Origin: Symsagittifera roscoffensis
Lineage: Eukaryota; Xenacoelomorpha; Acoela; Convolutidae
Direction: 5' to 3'
Assembly (NCBI RefSeq): GCF_963678635.1
Contig: NC_087063.1
Location: 21,828,701 to 21,892,700 of the forward strand
Length of the DNA stretch: 64,000 bases
The translations under genes were made by a program, and so were the position numbers. How positions within the stretch are numbered: position 1 is the first letter of the stretch; every line of letters starts with the position of its first letter. This document shows positions 44,969 to 56,359 of this stretch, piece after piece. The notes beneath the pieces are model-generated. The model made no database searches, was not told the DNA's origin, and saw only the letters and a list, made by a program, of their open reading frames with translations.

Positions 44969-47900
44969 GAATACTAATAATAATCATAATACTAATAATA
45001 ATAATAATAATGATAATCATAATGATATTAATCATAATCATAACAATAATCATAGTAATCATAATAATAATAATCATAATACTAATAATAATCATAATAA
45101 TAATCATAATCATAATAATAATAATAATAGTATTAATATTAATATTAATAATAATAATAATAAAATTATAATAATAATAATCATAATAATAATGATAATC
45201 ATAATGATATTAATCATAATCATAATAATAATCATAATAATCATAATAATAATAATAATCATAATAATCATAATAATAATAATAATCATAATAATAATAA
45301 AAATAATCATAATAATAATAATCATAATACTAATCATAAAAATAATCATAATAATAATAATCATAATCATAATAATAATCATAATAACCATAATAATAAT
45401 CATAATCATAATAATAATCATAATAATCATCAGAATAAGAATCATAATCATAATAATAATCTTAATAATAATAATCATAATAATAATCATAATAATAATC
45501 ATCATAATAATTATCATAATAATCATAATCATAATAATAATCATCATAATAATAATCAGAATAATCGTAATCATAATCATAATAATAATAATAATGTTAA
45601 TAATAATTTTAATTATTAGAATCATAATCATCATAATCAAAATAATAATAATAGTTATAAGAAGAATAATAATAACAATAAAAATAACAGTAATAGTAGT
45701 AGTAGTAATAATATAATATTAATAATTGTTATAATAATAATAATTGAATTAAAGTACTAATAGTATTAATAATAATAATAGTAATAATGATAATTATAAT
45801 CCTTGCAATTTTTTACTTGAGGTTTTATACTGTCTCTTCAATGATGTCAATTATCAAATGGTCGTAATGAGATTAGTCAGTGTGCCGGCGCGTTGGAAAA
45901 ATTCAGATTCAAATTTAAGCTTTCACAATATTTTTTCAAGCTTGCATGAGTTGTTTGTGCTTGTTCTTTAATTAAAATAAATTTTTTCCACTGCAGGTCT
46001 GTTTTGCCATTGTTAATTTTACGCAGTAGAAGTGAAACGTGTAGTTCATGATAAAATGACAGCGGCAGTATCTTAAGTTCAATCATTCGGTCCTAGTATC
46101 CATGATATGTGCCTGTTAGCCTAGTTGTTGCTATCCTTTACACACTTTCGATGATTTCAATATCGTTTTTTGATAGTTTCCATAGAGCTGAGCCATAGCT
46201 TTAAATGGGTGCAACATATGATTTCTATGCTCTTTGTTTTACTTGCTTTGTTTTTAATTTCGACAAGTTCCTTATAACAGTTTTTAGTGCCTTTAGAGCT
46301 TTGGCTGATCTTGTTTTTTTTTCTTTTTCTGTGCAGTTCAATTTATTAGTGACTATAAGTCCGATGTCTTTAATTTTGTTTACTTCCTCGATTTTTGTAT
46401 TTTTGACTTTGGCAATTGTACTATTTTTGATGCCAAGTGTTTTAGTTGTTGTTTTCTTCTTTACCAGAGAGTTTTTGATGCGCCAATTCCATATTCTTTT
46501 TGCGTCTGTTTTTATCGTTACAGGGTTAGGCACTCGGGTAGGCCATTTATAGAGAATGAACATCAAAAGTCCGAGAATTGACCTCTGAGGTACACCTTTG
46601 TATACAAGCAAAGCATCAGAGACTGCTCGTGCAATGCGAACGTTTTTTTCTCTATTATACAGATGATAGTTTTAAGCATGGGCCTGCAAAACCAAAACAG
46701 TATTATCATAGTAAGTGTATGCTTTATTCAGTTATTCGATTAGATTTGTAATTGAGGATCTTTTCCGTCTAAAACCGTGCTAAGAGTTTTAGATAATGAG
46801 TTTTGATGAAGTTACCATTTTTCCGAACATAAGTTTTTAAACACTTTTGACGCTATTGTAAGTAGACTTATAGGACAAAATTGGAAGCTTGTTGATTGTC
46901 TCTTACTTCGAAAATAGAGAATTTCCCTTACTTTCCACGTTGATGGAAAGATGCATGTATTAGCTATCGTAAAAAATATTGATATTTAGAGATAGAACGG
47001 CTGAGTTTCTTCAATAAAAGGTTTTCAATCTTGTCAGGTTCTTTTGCTATTTGAATATCAATTTTTTCTAGTATTTCAATTTCGCTTATTTTTAAATGAA
47101 ACCTCGTTTTTTGCTAATTGGTTGTGTTAGCTTAGGAATATGAGCGGTGTGGCTGAAAACAGGTTGAAAGTACTCGTTGAATATATAAGCTTGATCTATG
47201 TTAGCTGTTGACGTTTTTTTGTCTAAGAAAGTTTCACCAGGTATGGGTTCAGTTTTGCGGACAATTTTGAGGTATGAAGGTTTCCGTCGATGAACAGAGC
47301 TTCTTCATATGATCTCTGATCTTCGTTAAATCTCATTTCAAGTTGTTTTTCAAGAGATTTCGATTTCTAGAGTCGATGTTCGGTAAAAAAAAAATTTCGA
47401 ATTTGAGTCTGATTGATTCTATTTTTTTTTTCATGAGGTTTGATATTTCTGAGGTCACCGTAAGTGCTAATGAGCTTCTGTGTAATTTTCTTGATAACGT
47501 GTTTAGAGGTTTTTAAAGAACCCAACGCTACCACAATTCGGTCATGAGATCGACATGGTTATGGCAGTACCGGTTAAATAGGTTTTTCATGACACATTGG
47601 TTTTTGGCCTCCCAAACTGCTTTCGAAAATGAGCATGCGCTAAAGTTGATTTCGTTGGTTAATACTATCTCGGAGATATTCGGGTTTCAAGTTTAGATTA
47701 TGTTTCGCGTGATAAGGTAGATGATATGTGGTGTATGCAGATTTCAGTCGGTAGTCCGTTTTCACGACTGTTGTTATTTCGGGTTGATTACATAATAAAA
47801 CGTCTAGCTGATATTTTTCTTTCACCGTGATCGTTTGTTCAAAATTTAGTTCTTCTCACCCATCAAGAAAATCCCGCTCGTCTTCATGAGAGGATATGAA

Positions 47901-50900
47901 CGTCGACCAGTCAGTATCAGCAAAAATTATGTCTCCAGCAACGAGCACATTTCTTACCATCAATTGAATCTGTTTTTCTTTATGGAAAGTAAAAAAATTG
48001 CTGAGGTATTGGTTGACGAGTGATTTTTACTGCCCTTCGTAGTGCAGTAATTACATGCTATTAGTATTGGATTTATTGAAGATTTGTGATCAAGCAGTCG
48101 TCAAAATCTAAAGAATAACAGCGGTGTGGTCTTTCTTTGTTTATTCCAATCATTATACCTCCATGTTTTGTTTTTCCATTGGCGTTTTGTCGATCATTTC
48201 GATGTATTTCGAATTTCTCGAGAGATTGAACCTGAGGCCACATTCTCTGTTAACCAAGTTTCCGTCAGTTAAATGATGTCATAGATGGTTTTCGTTTCTA
48301 TGGCATTCGAGAAAAGAACTTCTCTTGAATATTCCAGAATGCTTCTCACTTTGTTTAGTAGCAGGCTCGGGTTTGTTTTGATCAATCAGTTTCTGTTTCA
48401 AATTTCGTTGGTATCAGGTTCCATTGATTTCCGTCTCTTTTGTTCAATCTGCCGTCTCTAACACTCAAGTCCGGTCTATTCATTCGGTCTTGTTCTATGT
48501 GTTCCCGTCGTTTCTTTAACGAGGCGTTTTCTAATGCTGCTTCTTTATTTGTCAGTTCTTTACTTATTTACACGGGTGTTCCGTAGTTTCCTAGCTGTCG
48601 ATAATATCAACTGTTTTTGCCAGGGGTTTGGTAGTTTGAGAAGTTTTGTTCGGTTTCAATCAGTTCTCGTTGACCTAGTCTGATAGATCTTTTAATTTGA
48701 ATTCAACTTCATTAAAATCGTGTTCTTGGCATTTTCTTGCGCTCATTTTGTTCTTTTTCCTAGTGGTGCATTGTCAAATGCGCTGGTTTTAGTTGGTTGG
48801 TTTATCTTTGTTGCTTTTTGATCTGGTTTTATTTCCGCTTGTTGAATGGGTTTTGATAGCATGTTTTTGAATAACTTCCATTTGCCTGTTTCTAATTTTC
48901 GTTAGTTTCTTTCAGCTCCGTCATCTCATTTTCCATTTTTCTTTCTTAATCGTGACTGGTTTTGTTCGAAACGATATGACGGTTTTACGCTGGTTTGAAA
49001 CAACACAGCTATTACGCATGAGAAGTACATTCATACCTAAGTCCTTTAAGCAGGTCACTCTATTGCGAATAAACTCCGTGCTTTTTTCTGTTAGTTGCAT
49101 TCTACATCCGCATGTTATGCAATCGATTGAGTGTTCTCGTGGTCGTATGGAATGGTTGCAGGTATGTGTTTTCGGCAATTTTTCAGGTATGATTTTTCGG
49201 CTGTTTTAAGGGTTTTAGTTTCAACCGGTGTCACCTGAAGGTACCTGTGGATAACAAATAGTAACGATTAATCGTTCTTCTGTAATTGATTGTTTCAAAG
49301 ATGAGAGCACCAAATATTGTCTGTCTTGTACTTAAATACTCGCTGATTGACTGCGCCCTTCAATTCTCTTTTGTAGTTCGTATACAGGATGTTTTCTTCT
49401 ATGATTTTTTCCACGTTCCGTCCGTTACTGTTCAAATAGATCTTGTCAAGCGTGAATTAACTTCTACCGTACATAAAGCCTAGGACAAGAACACTGCTAA
49501 CAATTCTCTCGCAGACAGAATCGGCTAGGGTGATCACGTCTTGGGCGACTTGTTGGAGAGTCTTTGATGAGGGATTGAAACCGTCGAAGAGGTCATTTTC
49601 TCCAATGAACAGAATGATCACTTCAAAACGACCTTCAGGGGGGATAAAATCGTATGCGGACCTAATGCTGGCACCTGTGAGCGACAAGATATTGAGGTTA
49701 CCAGCGCTCAAAAATCTCACATGTGAATCTGCCAGAAATAGGTAATTCGTCGGCGCATTCTTGAAATTATGAAATCTGATCGCGATTTTCCAGACATACA
49801 ATTGAATAATCTCTGTAAAATGCTCCCATTTGAGGCCTTCCACACAAGATTTTAAGTATTTCAAATAAAAGTGATATTTTATACAGACGCAGAGCTTAGT
49901 GTGATACTACAAGGCTCACACCCTAAAATGCGAATATAAGTGCTACTTTTGGTTTTGTTTAATCTGGAGGCTGAATTGGTTAGTTAAAAGCCTATTTTTT
50001 GATCTATTAATATTAGGGTAACATAGTTGATGCATTTTTGTGTTATCAAATGAACCGAAGAGAGCTATTTGTTTCGTACAACGATTCAATAAAAAATTAT
50101 TTAACTCAATATCTGTCGCGAAGTTTTTGAAATGCATAGTTTTTACACTATTTGGTTTTATACTTTGCAATTAATTACATGCAAAGTTATCGTGGTTCCC
50201 TTAAGTTTTTTTTCACAAACCACGTTTTAACATGCTTTGTTCATTAATTTTTTGTTTTTGTGCTCCCTTTTGCGGCTTTCTAGCTTGTGCTTGTTTTCTA
50301 TAAGCGTCAGTGTCAGTGGTGTGAGATTCAATGCCCTTAGAGGTCATTTATTTTTTTAAATTTCCATTTTTTACCATTTAAAAGAGCCCTTTTTGGCGGT
50401 TTTCACTTGTGTTTGCGAAGTGCAGCTTTGCCTCTGTGTTAAATTTTCCGTATAGTCTTTTGAGAAAAACCGATTGAAACATCTTGTTTTCCAATCGAAT
50501 TAAAAATAAATCAAGGGAAGAGCATTTATTTGAGCTGAAAAGTCCTTTTGTGAATTGTGGAAATAATTTGTGAGAGTTTCAGCTAGCTTTTTTTCCGCAC
50601 CAAACATTCATTAGATGTATGAGCTTTTCGTGTTGAGGATGCGCCAATAGAATCTTCAAAACTTTTTTCCACGACAAAAAATGATTTTTCAGCTCAATTG
50701 AATGCTTTGCTCAATTCGCGGTACATTGGTATAAAATCAATTGGAACGAAAACTTGAAAACAAATCAAGTCGCGGTTATAACCGCCTCAATAGAAACTCA
50801 ATCTGAAAAAAAAAATGTTTACAAGGGTAGCCATTTCCAGTCACTAAAAAGTTTCTATTTACACAAGCAAAGCTTGTGTTATAGTAAGAAATCCCTTTTT

Positions 50901-53900
50901 TCCAACCTCGGCCGCAAATATTGTTGCGACGCAAATATTGTTCCGACAAAATGTGTTCATTTTGGCCAATAACCAGCTATTAAGTACAGCCAATGCTAAG
51001 GATATTAAAACAGACTCTTATATTACCAATAGCACTTAAGCTTCAATGTATCGTGGATCTGTAGCGTAGAGAAGGTATCATGGATCTGTAGCGTATAAAA
51101 ACTTAGAGGGTTCGAACCTGGGCAGCGTCGGATGTTTTGAATTAACTTTTTCATACGCTAGTTAAAATGCGCGCGCTCTATAAATTGAGGCATGTTAGTT
51201 GGTAAATTTTTTTTCAAATTGACTGGTACTGCTAACGCGTCACATAATTAGCTTGCGTCACTTAGCTATTATGAAGACTCATAATTGGCGTGCATCACTG
51301 AAGAAGTTTCGTAGACTCAAAGTTTTACTCATTCAGCTTTTCCCAGTAGCGTTATCGGTCATATTTTTGCTAGTGTATGCGAAGTGCAACTTCGCCTCTG
51401 TGCGAAAGAGTTTTTTGTTAAGGTTTGTTTACCTAAAGTTTTTGCTGATGCATTACAACTTATAGTTTGTCACTGGCATCATATGTCTTAAGATTCTAGC
51501 TACCAAACTAATCACCTGTTTAAAAGATGTTTTTTATGAAATGCAGAAGCAAGCGATTACATTTTTTGCTGTCATATAAACGAGATTGGCGTTGTAATAA
51601 TTTTGAGCTTGCTTTTTTTCAGCAGCTTGTATAAAAGTCAGCATAACAATATGATATGATGATATGAGCTCGTAATGAGCTCTCAAATTATCAGAAATAA
51701 ATCGCGTAAGCTCAGTTTTTCTTCTGAATTTTTTTCGCTTTCGACTTTTTCAGAGAAGTTTCATTTCAACCTAAAATTTTTGAAAACGTTGCATTTTTGG
51801 AGGACCAGCATTTTTGCTCCGACCATTTACATGGGGAGGAACTTTGGACTCGGGCGTTATAATTTTTTTTCTTCAAGTTGTCCTCGCAAAATCAGGTACC
51901 GTAAGTAATCATCATAATGAATGGAGTGATATACCATATAAAAGCCCTTTTAGTCATGATTCGATTGACATTTTAAAATTTGAAAAAGATTTCTCAATGG
52001 CGAGAAAATTAAATTTGAAATTTTTGATTTTTGGTCTTATTTCCAGCTCATAAAGCGATTCTGCAGAAGTTTCAGCAAAAGCAATTTTTAATGATAATTT
52101 TTTGGTTTTTCTAGTCTATTTTCTACAAATGAGTAGAAAAACTATATACTGTTTTTCAAACGGTTTTCTATTATGAATGTTGAATATGCCCAAGCTTCAA
52201 TCTTTCGTTCAGATCATTTTATCTCACTATGCAGAAAAAAAACGACACTCAATTCAGAAAACTTTTTTTGTTTTTTTTTCGGAATAATCTATGCTTATTG
52301 CACAATATGGTCGGAATAATCTGAGCTACTTGCACAGTATTATTTCACTATGGTCGGAATGAACTATGGTCAGAATAATCTGTGCTACTTGCGCAGTAAA
52401 CGGCTATCCTTTTGGTTCCGACCATTGGAAATCGGAAGGAACTTTGTATTCGGGTGTGTTTTAGTTTTCTCTTTTATGTTTTCCAGGCAAAATCAGGTAC
52501 CAAAAAATTCATCAGATAGGTTGAGTGTTATATCATATTAAAGATCTTTCAGTCGTAATTCGAACCGTCTTAAAAATTCCCATTTTTTTCTTGTCGAGAA
52601 AAACCGGTTTGAAATTTTCAGTTTTTCGTCTTTTTTCGAGCGAGTAAAGCGATCGAAAACGTTTATATGGGAAATTAGAAATTTAGGCTGAAAAACTTGA
52701 TTTTACCTAAAGGAAAACAATTATTGGAAGCTTTATTTATCTCTTTTATGGCAAAAAAAATCTCTTCCCAGTAGCGTTATCGGTCATATTTTTGCTAGTT
52801 TATGCGAAGTGCAACTTCGCCTCTGTGCGAAATAGTTTTTTTGTTAAGATTTTTTCACCTAAAGTTTTTGCTGATTTATTACAACTTATAGTTTGTCGGA
52901 ATTTTGTTCTGGCATCATATGTTATAAGATTCTAGCTACCAAACTAATCACCTGTTTAAAAGAAATAATTGAAAAAAAAACTTGAAAAATAATTCGAAAG
53001 ATTTTTGCATATTTGTTTGAAGACCTTTGGTTTCGTTTATGCCGAAATGTGGTCGGACATTCGGTGCTACTTGCACAGCAACCGGCTATCCTTGTTTTAT
53101 TTAATCTTTTGTTATCTATATACGAGCTATTTATTCTGAGTGGTTGAGTCATGAATTTAGCACTGAAGAGTTAGAGTAAAAAAACTGGCCTGGCACTGGT
53201 ACGATTAGCTTGTTTTGTGGAAATATTCCGATTCTTTTTTTATCAGCCCAGTGCGTTAAAATGTGTTGGCTATTTCTCTTTCGTTGTGCGATATTTTTGA
53301 CATTGTTGTTATGATAATACCTGTGACATCATTTGCTAATAAACTTGAAAAATTTTGAAGGATTTTCAGCTATAATTCAATTCGAACCTGACTCAAATTT
53401 TGTTTTGTTTCTTTGCTGCGATTAGCTGCTTATTTCACAGTGCGGTAACCGATAAAGGCCGCAATTGGATAGTTATCAGGAGTGGAGAAAAACCTATGAT
53501 GGTAAAGGTAAAACAGCAAAATTGACGAATAAAGGAGTTTAGATCCGCTCTTTTGGAGGGATCAAAGGTTTGCATGTGTTCCGTGCAATGAAATTACCTT
53601 TCGGATTTAATTAATGCAGCGCTTTTAGAGGACATCTTGCTACAAGTGTTTCGAGAGGACCGAAAATAAAAGATTGCTAATTTCTTATTTTCCGAGTTGA
53701 AAACAATTTTTTTTCATGTTCAATTAGTTAACCAATTTGACTGAAAATTTGATCCAGTTTTTTTTTCGGTTGCTAGTTATGTATCAGGAAAACGTTTTAG
53801 AAAAAAATTATGTGATGTATTCGTAAAAAAAAATAAAAACCAGTCATTCATAATTCGAAAAGTTTAGAAAAGAAAATTGAATTAATCAGGAAAGTAGCCG

Positions 53901-56359
53901 GTAGCACCAAATGTATGGGAAAGAGATCGAGTTCCCCGGATTGAGGTGAAGTTTAGATAAGGGTTAGTCAAATGGCTCATTTATTTTTATAAACGAAAAT
54001 CCAAGTTTCGATGCGCTAATATATTCTGTTATTGTATTAGTCTGGGTTCCAATAAAAAATAATACTTTGCGTTCAATTTATGTGCAGCTCTCGGAACACG
54101 ATTCAAAGATTTATAACAACAGACGACCGTTTCAGCTGCTCTTGGAATGGATCAAAAAATATTTGATTTATGGCCTTTTTAGCTAGACGTCACCACGGGG
54201 CTTTCAATTGATTGATGTCCCTGTCCTATGTTTTAAAGCAGGGCCTCAATGGCTTGATTTAGTAGACGGGAAATCACTGAACTGGGTGCAGGGTTCATCT
54301 GTGTCTGTCCTTTTAAGGAACTTTTCCGTTATATAGGACCTCTTCAGTTAAAAACTACACTACTCAGATTTATTCATAGCTCTGTTTTATCAAAAAAGAA
54401 AAAGAACTGGAAAGTTTGGGGTAATAATTTCTGGAAAGCTTCTAATGTATAACGGAAAGGGTCTTTAGTTGAAGATTGGGGTTTCATTTGATATTTAGCC
54501 ACTTAGAAAATTTCAGCGGATGTAGTCGCAAGCGTTTCATTCTGCTGGTAATGTGGATATGGATCTTCGCTTCAGATGAGAGGACATGAATCTTTATTTA
54601 AAAATAAAAACAATTGTTCATAACTTTTAATATAGTTTCTGAAATGCCAAATTTATTGATAAATTTATAAAAGAGATTGTACTAGGTATTTTTGTGGTTT
54701 CTAAAATGGTCATTTTGGTTGGAGTATAATAATAATGATCATTCGATAAGGCCAAAAGTAATGCCAAAAAAGGAAACCAAGAAATTTTTGCTGCCAATCT
54801 ATATTTTTTAGGAGAAAACGGAGCAAAAAGCAACAAAAGAAACGGCATAGATGCAGAAAAAACAGTGATGAAATCGAACCAATCAGGTAAAATGCCTTGT
54901 TTCATAAATTCCTTTCGAATTAATGTTAAAATATTTCAGTACTGACTACGGTAGCCAGCAGAGCTTAGGCAAATCAAATTTAGCCGTCGAACAACATCAA
55001 TTTTTGTTGTATTCTATTTTTCAAGGGAGTTTTTTTTTTTTAGCTCAAACCAGACTTCGACTCCTCACATTCTGGTATGTGGAATAGTCATTTACGGAGA
55101 AGACTACACTAAAGTACCCCCTCCCCTGGAATACAGCTCTGGATTTAAGGAGTGGACAAAGGACTTCTTCTGGTGCGAACAATACTCAGAGGAGAGACAG
55201 AGGAGAGTAGCCAAAAAGAAACGGAAACGACGCCAAAAAGAAAAGAAAAGACAATCTAAACGCAGTTCCCATCACAGAGCTGAGAGCTGTCACGATACCA
55301 AGATAGTATCGGCCGAAAATCTTGTTAGGCCAATTGAACCAGTTTTAAACTGTGTCGATAGTTTGTCGGTTAGCTTAAGCGTGGACATCATGAATGAAAC
55401 AGAACTGAAACGGACGCCTGGCCGAGCACCGAGTTTGTCGAATTCCCACCACAGCTTTGGCTCTGGTTCAAACCGGACGAAAGAGAGTCAGCCGCTGCCT
55501 GCACGTGTTAGTCCACCGCCCGTGAAATCCGACAGATCTTCGCCACATTTCATGGAGAGAAGACGAATAACAAGGTAAGCTAGAGACAACCAGTTACTCA
55601 AAAAAATAAAAGAGGCTTTTTGTGGATCTTAACGGCGGGATTGGAGTATTTTCATTGTGGTAGACCACCAGCACGAAATGTAATTTTATCAAGTTATTTT
55701 GGATTCGATTTATGTGATTTCAAGGATGTGAACAAAAACGAATAGTTGAAAGTATCCGCGACGGGGCCAAAATGAGCACGCTTGTGAGTTTTGTCTAATA
55801 TATGTACATATTTTCAAATTAATCTTGGACACCTACTAGAATCTTCTCACGAAGAAACCAAAGGCCATCCATATATTGCAAATGGATGCGAGATAGGTTT
55901 ATTAAATATCCTTGGTTTGAGCAGCGACTATTATTTTTACTAAAAGGCAATCATGAATCTTGAATTTTATTGGTGCAAGTCACCAGCGGATTTAGGGGGG
56001 GGGGGGGGGGGGGCAGACGCCTCCTCTTGAGGAATTCGACTCCCTGCCGACCCAAAGGGTTCTCCCTTCGAACTATTTTGAGATATCCAATTTTCCCTAA
56101 AAGTCCCTAAAACGCCTTTTGGCCTGTTTTTTCAAAACAAAATTTTGCCTACGGCGCTGAAATTTTGGCCAAAATAAGGACTTTCAAAAAAATTTTGAAA
56201 TTTTTTTGAAAATCCCCCCCCCCTCCTCGAGAAAATCCTAGATCCGCCCCTGGTGCAAGTCATTATTTTATTCTGTTCTTCAGTGCTCGCAAGAAGCCGT
56301 TTTCGTACTCACGAGAAGGCGACGACCAGTTTTCAAGCAGTGATGATTCATTAGACTGA
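36778..56359 (+). CDS. SRRM2: SRRM2/Cwc21-type splicing factor, nine core exons
   Basis: Exons: 36778-36885, 37258-37385, 37636-37746, 39788-39958, 40664-40744, 40969-41238, 54812-54886, 55044-55574, 56284-56359. All junctions keep one frame (first phase 0, the rest phase 2), all introns are GT-AG, and the protein would be 516 aa. The start [20 protein letters not shown] is the hallmark N-terminus of SRRM2/Cwc21, which contacts Prp8 and Snu114 in the activated spliceosome. Exon 2 holds the cwf21 helix ([20 protein letters not shown]); exons 3-4 continue it (VSETHAMAE). Exons 5-6 are Ser/Lys/His/Arg-rich, as in SR-related proteins. Exons 7-9 are Lys/Arg-rich then Ser/Pro-rich. The protein is much shorter than vertebrate SRRM2. 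Exons 1-6 are firm; linking 7-9 across 13.6 kb is inferred from phase and composition. Confidence 0.8.
39095..39199 (+). CDS. Candidate cassette or poison exon in SRRM2-like intron 3
   Basis: Between an acceptor (GCAATATCTAG) and a donor (AG|GTACTA) lie 105 nt that are GC-richer than their surroundings and open in phase 2, reading [20 protein letters not shown] and on to [11 protein letters not shown]. Joined to the main exon 3 donor it creates TAG at the junction. Joined to a second donor 3 nt upstream (CGACA|GTAGTG, ending 37743) it stays in frame with exon 4. Length and phase (105 nt, 2-2) fit this gene. No match in vertebrate SRRM2 is known to me. Confidence 0.45.
39528..39760 (+). mobile_element. 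hAT-like MITE copy C, 233 bp
   Basis: Diverged left end GAGGGGAGGATCTAGG and right end CCTAAATCCGTCCCTG, flanked by a perfect 8-bp duplication CGTGTAGG (39,520-39,527 and 39,761-39,768). It is the shortest copy, with internal deletions, and ends 27 bp upstream of SRRM2-like exon 4. Confidence 0.88.
40440..40935. repeat. Intronic direct repeat flanking SRRM2-like exon 5
   Basis: The text TGAATGCAAAAACTAGCAAG then a T-run, then GCTGTAATTGACATTCT at about 40,477-40,530 recurs at 40,882-40,935 (GTTGTAATTGACTTCTTGAT). The two lie in introns 4 and 5, so the duplicated unit (about 400 bp) contains exon 5 or its precursor. A shorter copy of TTGAATGCAAAAACTA lies just upstream at 40,450. Confidence 0.65.
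41708..44860. repeat. Degenerate ~165-bp satellite units in two blocks
   Basis: Units share GGGTRCTGTCAGGGTACTCT, then GGGGTTGCAAATCTTGCCTC, then TGACTGCTCAAATCCTT and GAGATATGACGTTTTT. They begin near 41,902, 42,068, 42,226, 42,390, then 43,690, 43,858, 44,035, 44,275, 44,433, 44,625 and 44,820; spacing is mostly 158-177 bp. Both blocks are preceded by the same ~180-bp head (GCGGGCTTCGCTATCTCGCC at 41,718; diverged at 43,522). A transposase remnant lies between the blocks. Confidence 0.75.
42780..43420 (-). mobile_element. MULE (Mutator-like) transposase remnant
   Basis: Minus-strand reading with frame changes gives [10 protein letters not shown] (about 43,385-43,355), then [18 protein letters not shown] and [13 protein letters not shown] (about 43,215-43,125), then [20 protein letters not shown] and [20 protein letters not shown], then [12 protein letters not shown] near 42,835. 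DGTF, the D.E/VFP..H..C.FH region and RTTN..E.w are the ordered landmarks of MULE transposases. At least three frame changes and an in-frame stop make it inactive. It sits between the two satellite blocks. Confidence 0.6.
44907..45790. repeat. ~880-bp AAT/ATT-type microsatellite
   Basis: Nearly uninterrupted AAT/ATA triplets with interspersed ATC/CAT variants. Both strands are open by composition alone (poly-Asn, poly-Ile, poly-Met) and encode nothing. The right end adjoins the 3' end of a minus-strand LINE, so the array may have grown from that element's simple-repeat tail. A shorter AAT run is at 41,680-41,702. Confidence 0.95.
45800..49870 (-). mobile_element. Degraded CR1/Jockey-clade-like LINE, nearly full length
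   Basis: Reading the minus strand from high to low coordinates: SGNH-type ORF1 domain (49,864-49,470: [27 protein letters not shown]); zinc-finger-like segment (49,178-48,921: CITCGCRMQ); endonuclease domain (about 48,000-47,640: [17 protein letters not shown], then [13 protein letters not shown] and the SDH-type end, here SAYTTYHL); RT (about 46,960-46,225: [39 protein letters not shown]); and the RT C-terminus [17 protein letters not shown] (46,086-45,990). Many frameshifts and stops are present. ORF1 with an SGNH domain is known in CR1-type elements. It lies in the large intron of the SRRM2-like gene, antisense to it. Confidence 0.75.
51345..52960. repeat. ~185-bp direct repeat (51,345-51,525 and 52,768-52,960)
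   Basis: Both copies run from CCCAGTAGCGTTATCGGTCA through the hairpin GCGAAGTGCAACTTCGCCTC to CTAATCACCTGTTTAAAAGA, with few differences. Copies of the GGTCGGAAC-type element lie between them (about 51,805-52,060 and 52,300-52,640). Confidence 0.8.
53490..53665 (+). mobile_element. Possible Ty3/Gypsy reverse transcriptase scrap
   Basis: Plus-strand text reads FRAMKLPFG and, after a frame change, [19 protein letters not shown]. This follows the Gypsy RT pattern yrf..mPFGL.NAP.tFq..m..il. Only about 60 codons are visible, with a stop upstream and no LTR, so this is a weak call. Confidence 0.35.
54812..56359 (+). CDS. SRRM2: SRRM2-like gene, exons 7-9 (basic and Ser/Pro-rich C-terminus)
   Basis: Exon 7 (54812-54886, 75 nt) lies between TATTTTTTAG and GTAAAA and encodes [16 protein letters not shown] and an acidic tail. 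Exon 8 (55044-55574) encodes [17 protein letters not shown], then a long Lys/Arg run ([20 protein letters not shown]), then Ser/Pro-rich sequence. Exon 9 (56284-56359) ends FSSSDDSLD. All have phase-2 borders compatible with exon 6. No ATG-bearing first exon was seen nearby, which favours membership of the upstream gene, but a separate gene with an unseen 5' end cannot be excluded. ATTAAA at 56,506-56,511 may be its polyadenylation signal. Confidence 0.6.
55981..56252 (-). mobile_element. hAT-like MITE copy D, 272 bp, in the last SRRM2-like intron
   Basis: Ends CACCAGCGGATTTAGG (left) and CCTAGATCCGCCCCTG (right), flanked by a perfect 8-bp duplication GTGCAAGT (55,973-55,980 and 56,253-56,260). 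It is inverted relative to copies A, B, C and E and ends about 30 bp upstream of exon 9, next to its pyrimidine tract. Confidence 0.9.

Larger units (their letters stand above)
18740..53095. repeat. Dispersed GGTCGGAAC...GTGCTACTTGCAC element
   Basis: The core GGTCGGAACATTCTGTGCTA, then CTTGCACAGCAACCGGCTAT, occurs at about 18,740, 36,208 (diverged), 36,691, 52,308, 52,363 and 53,049. Longer copies (36,203-36,440; 51,805-52,060; 52,363-52,640) continue with TTCCGACCATT, GGAGGAACTTTG and a tail ending GAGCGAGTAAAG. GTGC-TACTT-GCAC is a small stem-loop. The span covers first to last copy only. Confidence 0.65.
41239..54811 (+). other. Large intron 6 of the SRRM2-like gene
   Basis: Donor GTAAGG at 41,239, acceptor TTTTTTAG ending 54,811. 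It contains two copies of a repeat with ~165-bp satellite units (41,708-42,440; 43,512-44,860), a MULE remnant, an ATT-type microsatellite, a LINE (45,800-49,870) and dispersed repeats (50,300-53,100). 49,870-50,300 and 53,660-54,800 show nothing certain. Confidence 0.65.

Noticed and set aside
44763-45716. Long open frames of Asn, Ile or Met on both strands
   Set aside because: They are translations of the AAT/ATT microsatellite and have no coding signal.
41681-45790. CRISPR array
   Set aside because: The satellite units are diverged ~165-bp repeats without constant short repeats and unique spacers, and the genome is eukaryotic.
51045-51135. tRNA-like segment with GGTTCGAACCTGGGC
   Set aside because: The B box is good but no A box at the proper distance was found; the direct repeat GGATCTGTAGCGTA confuses the region.
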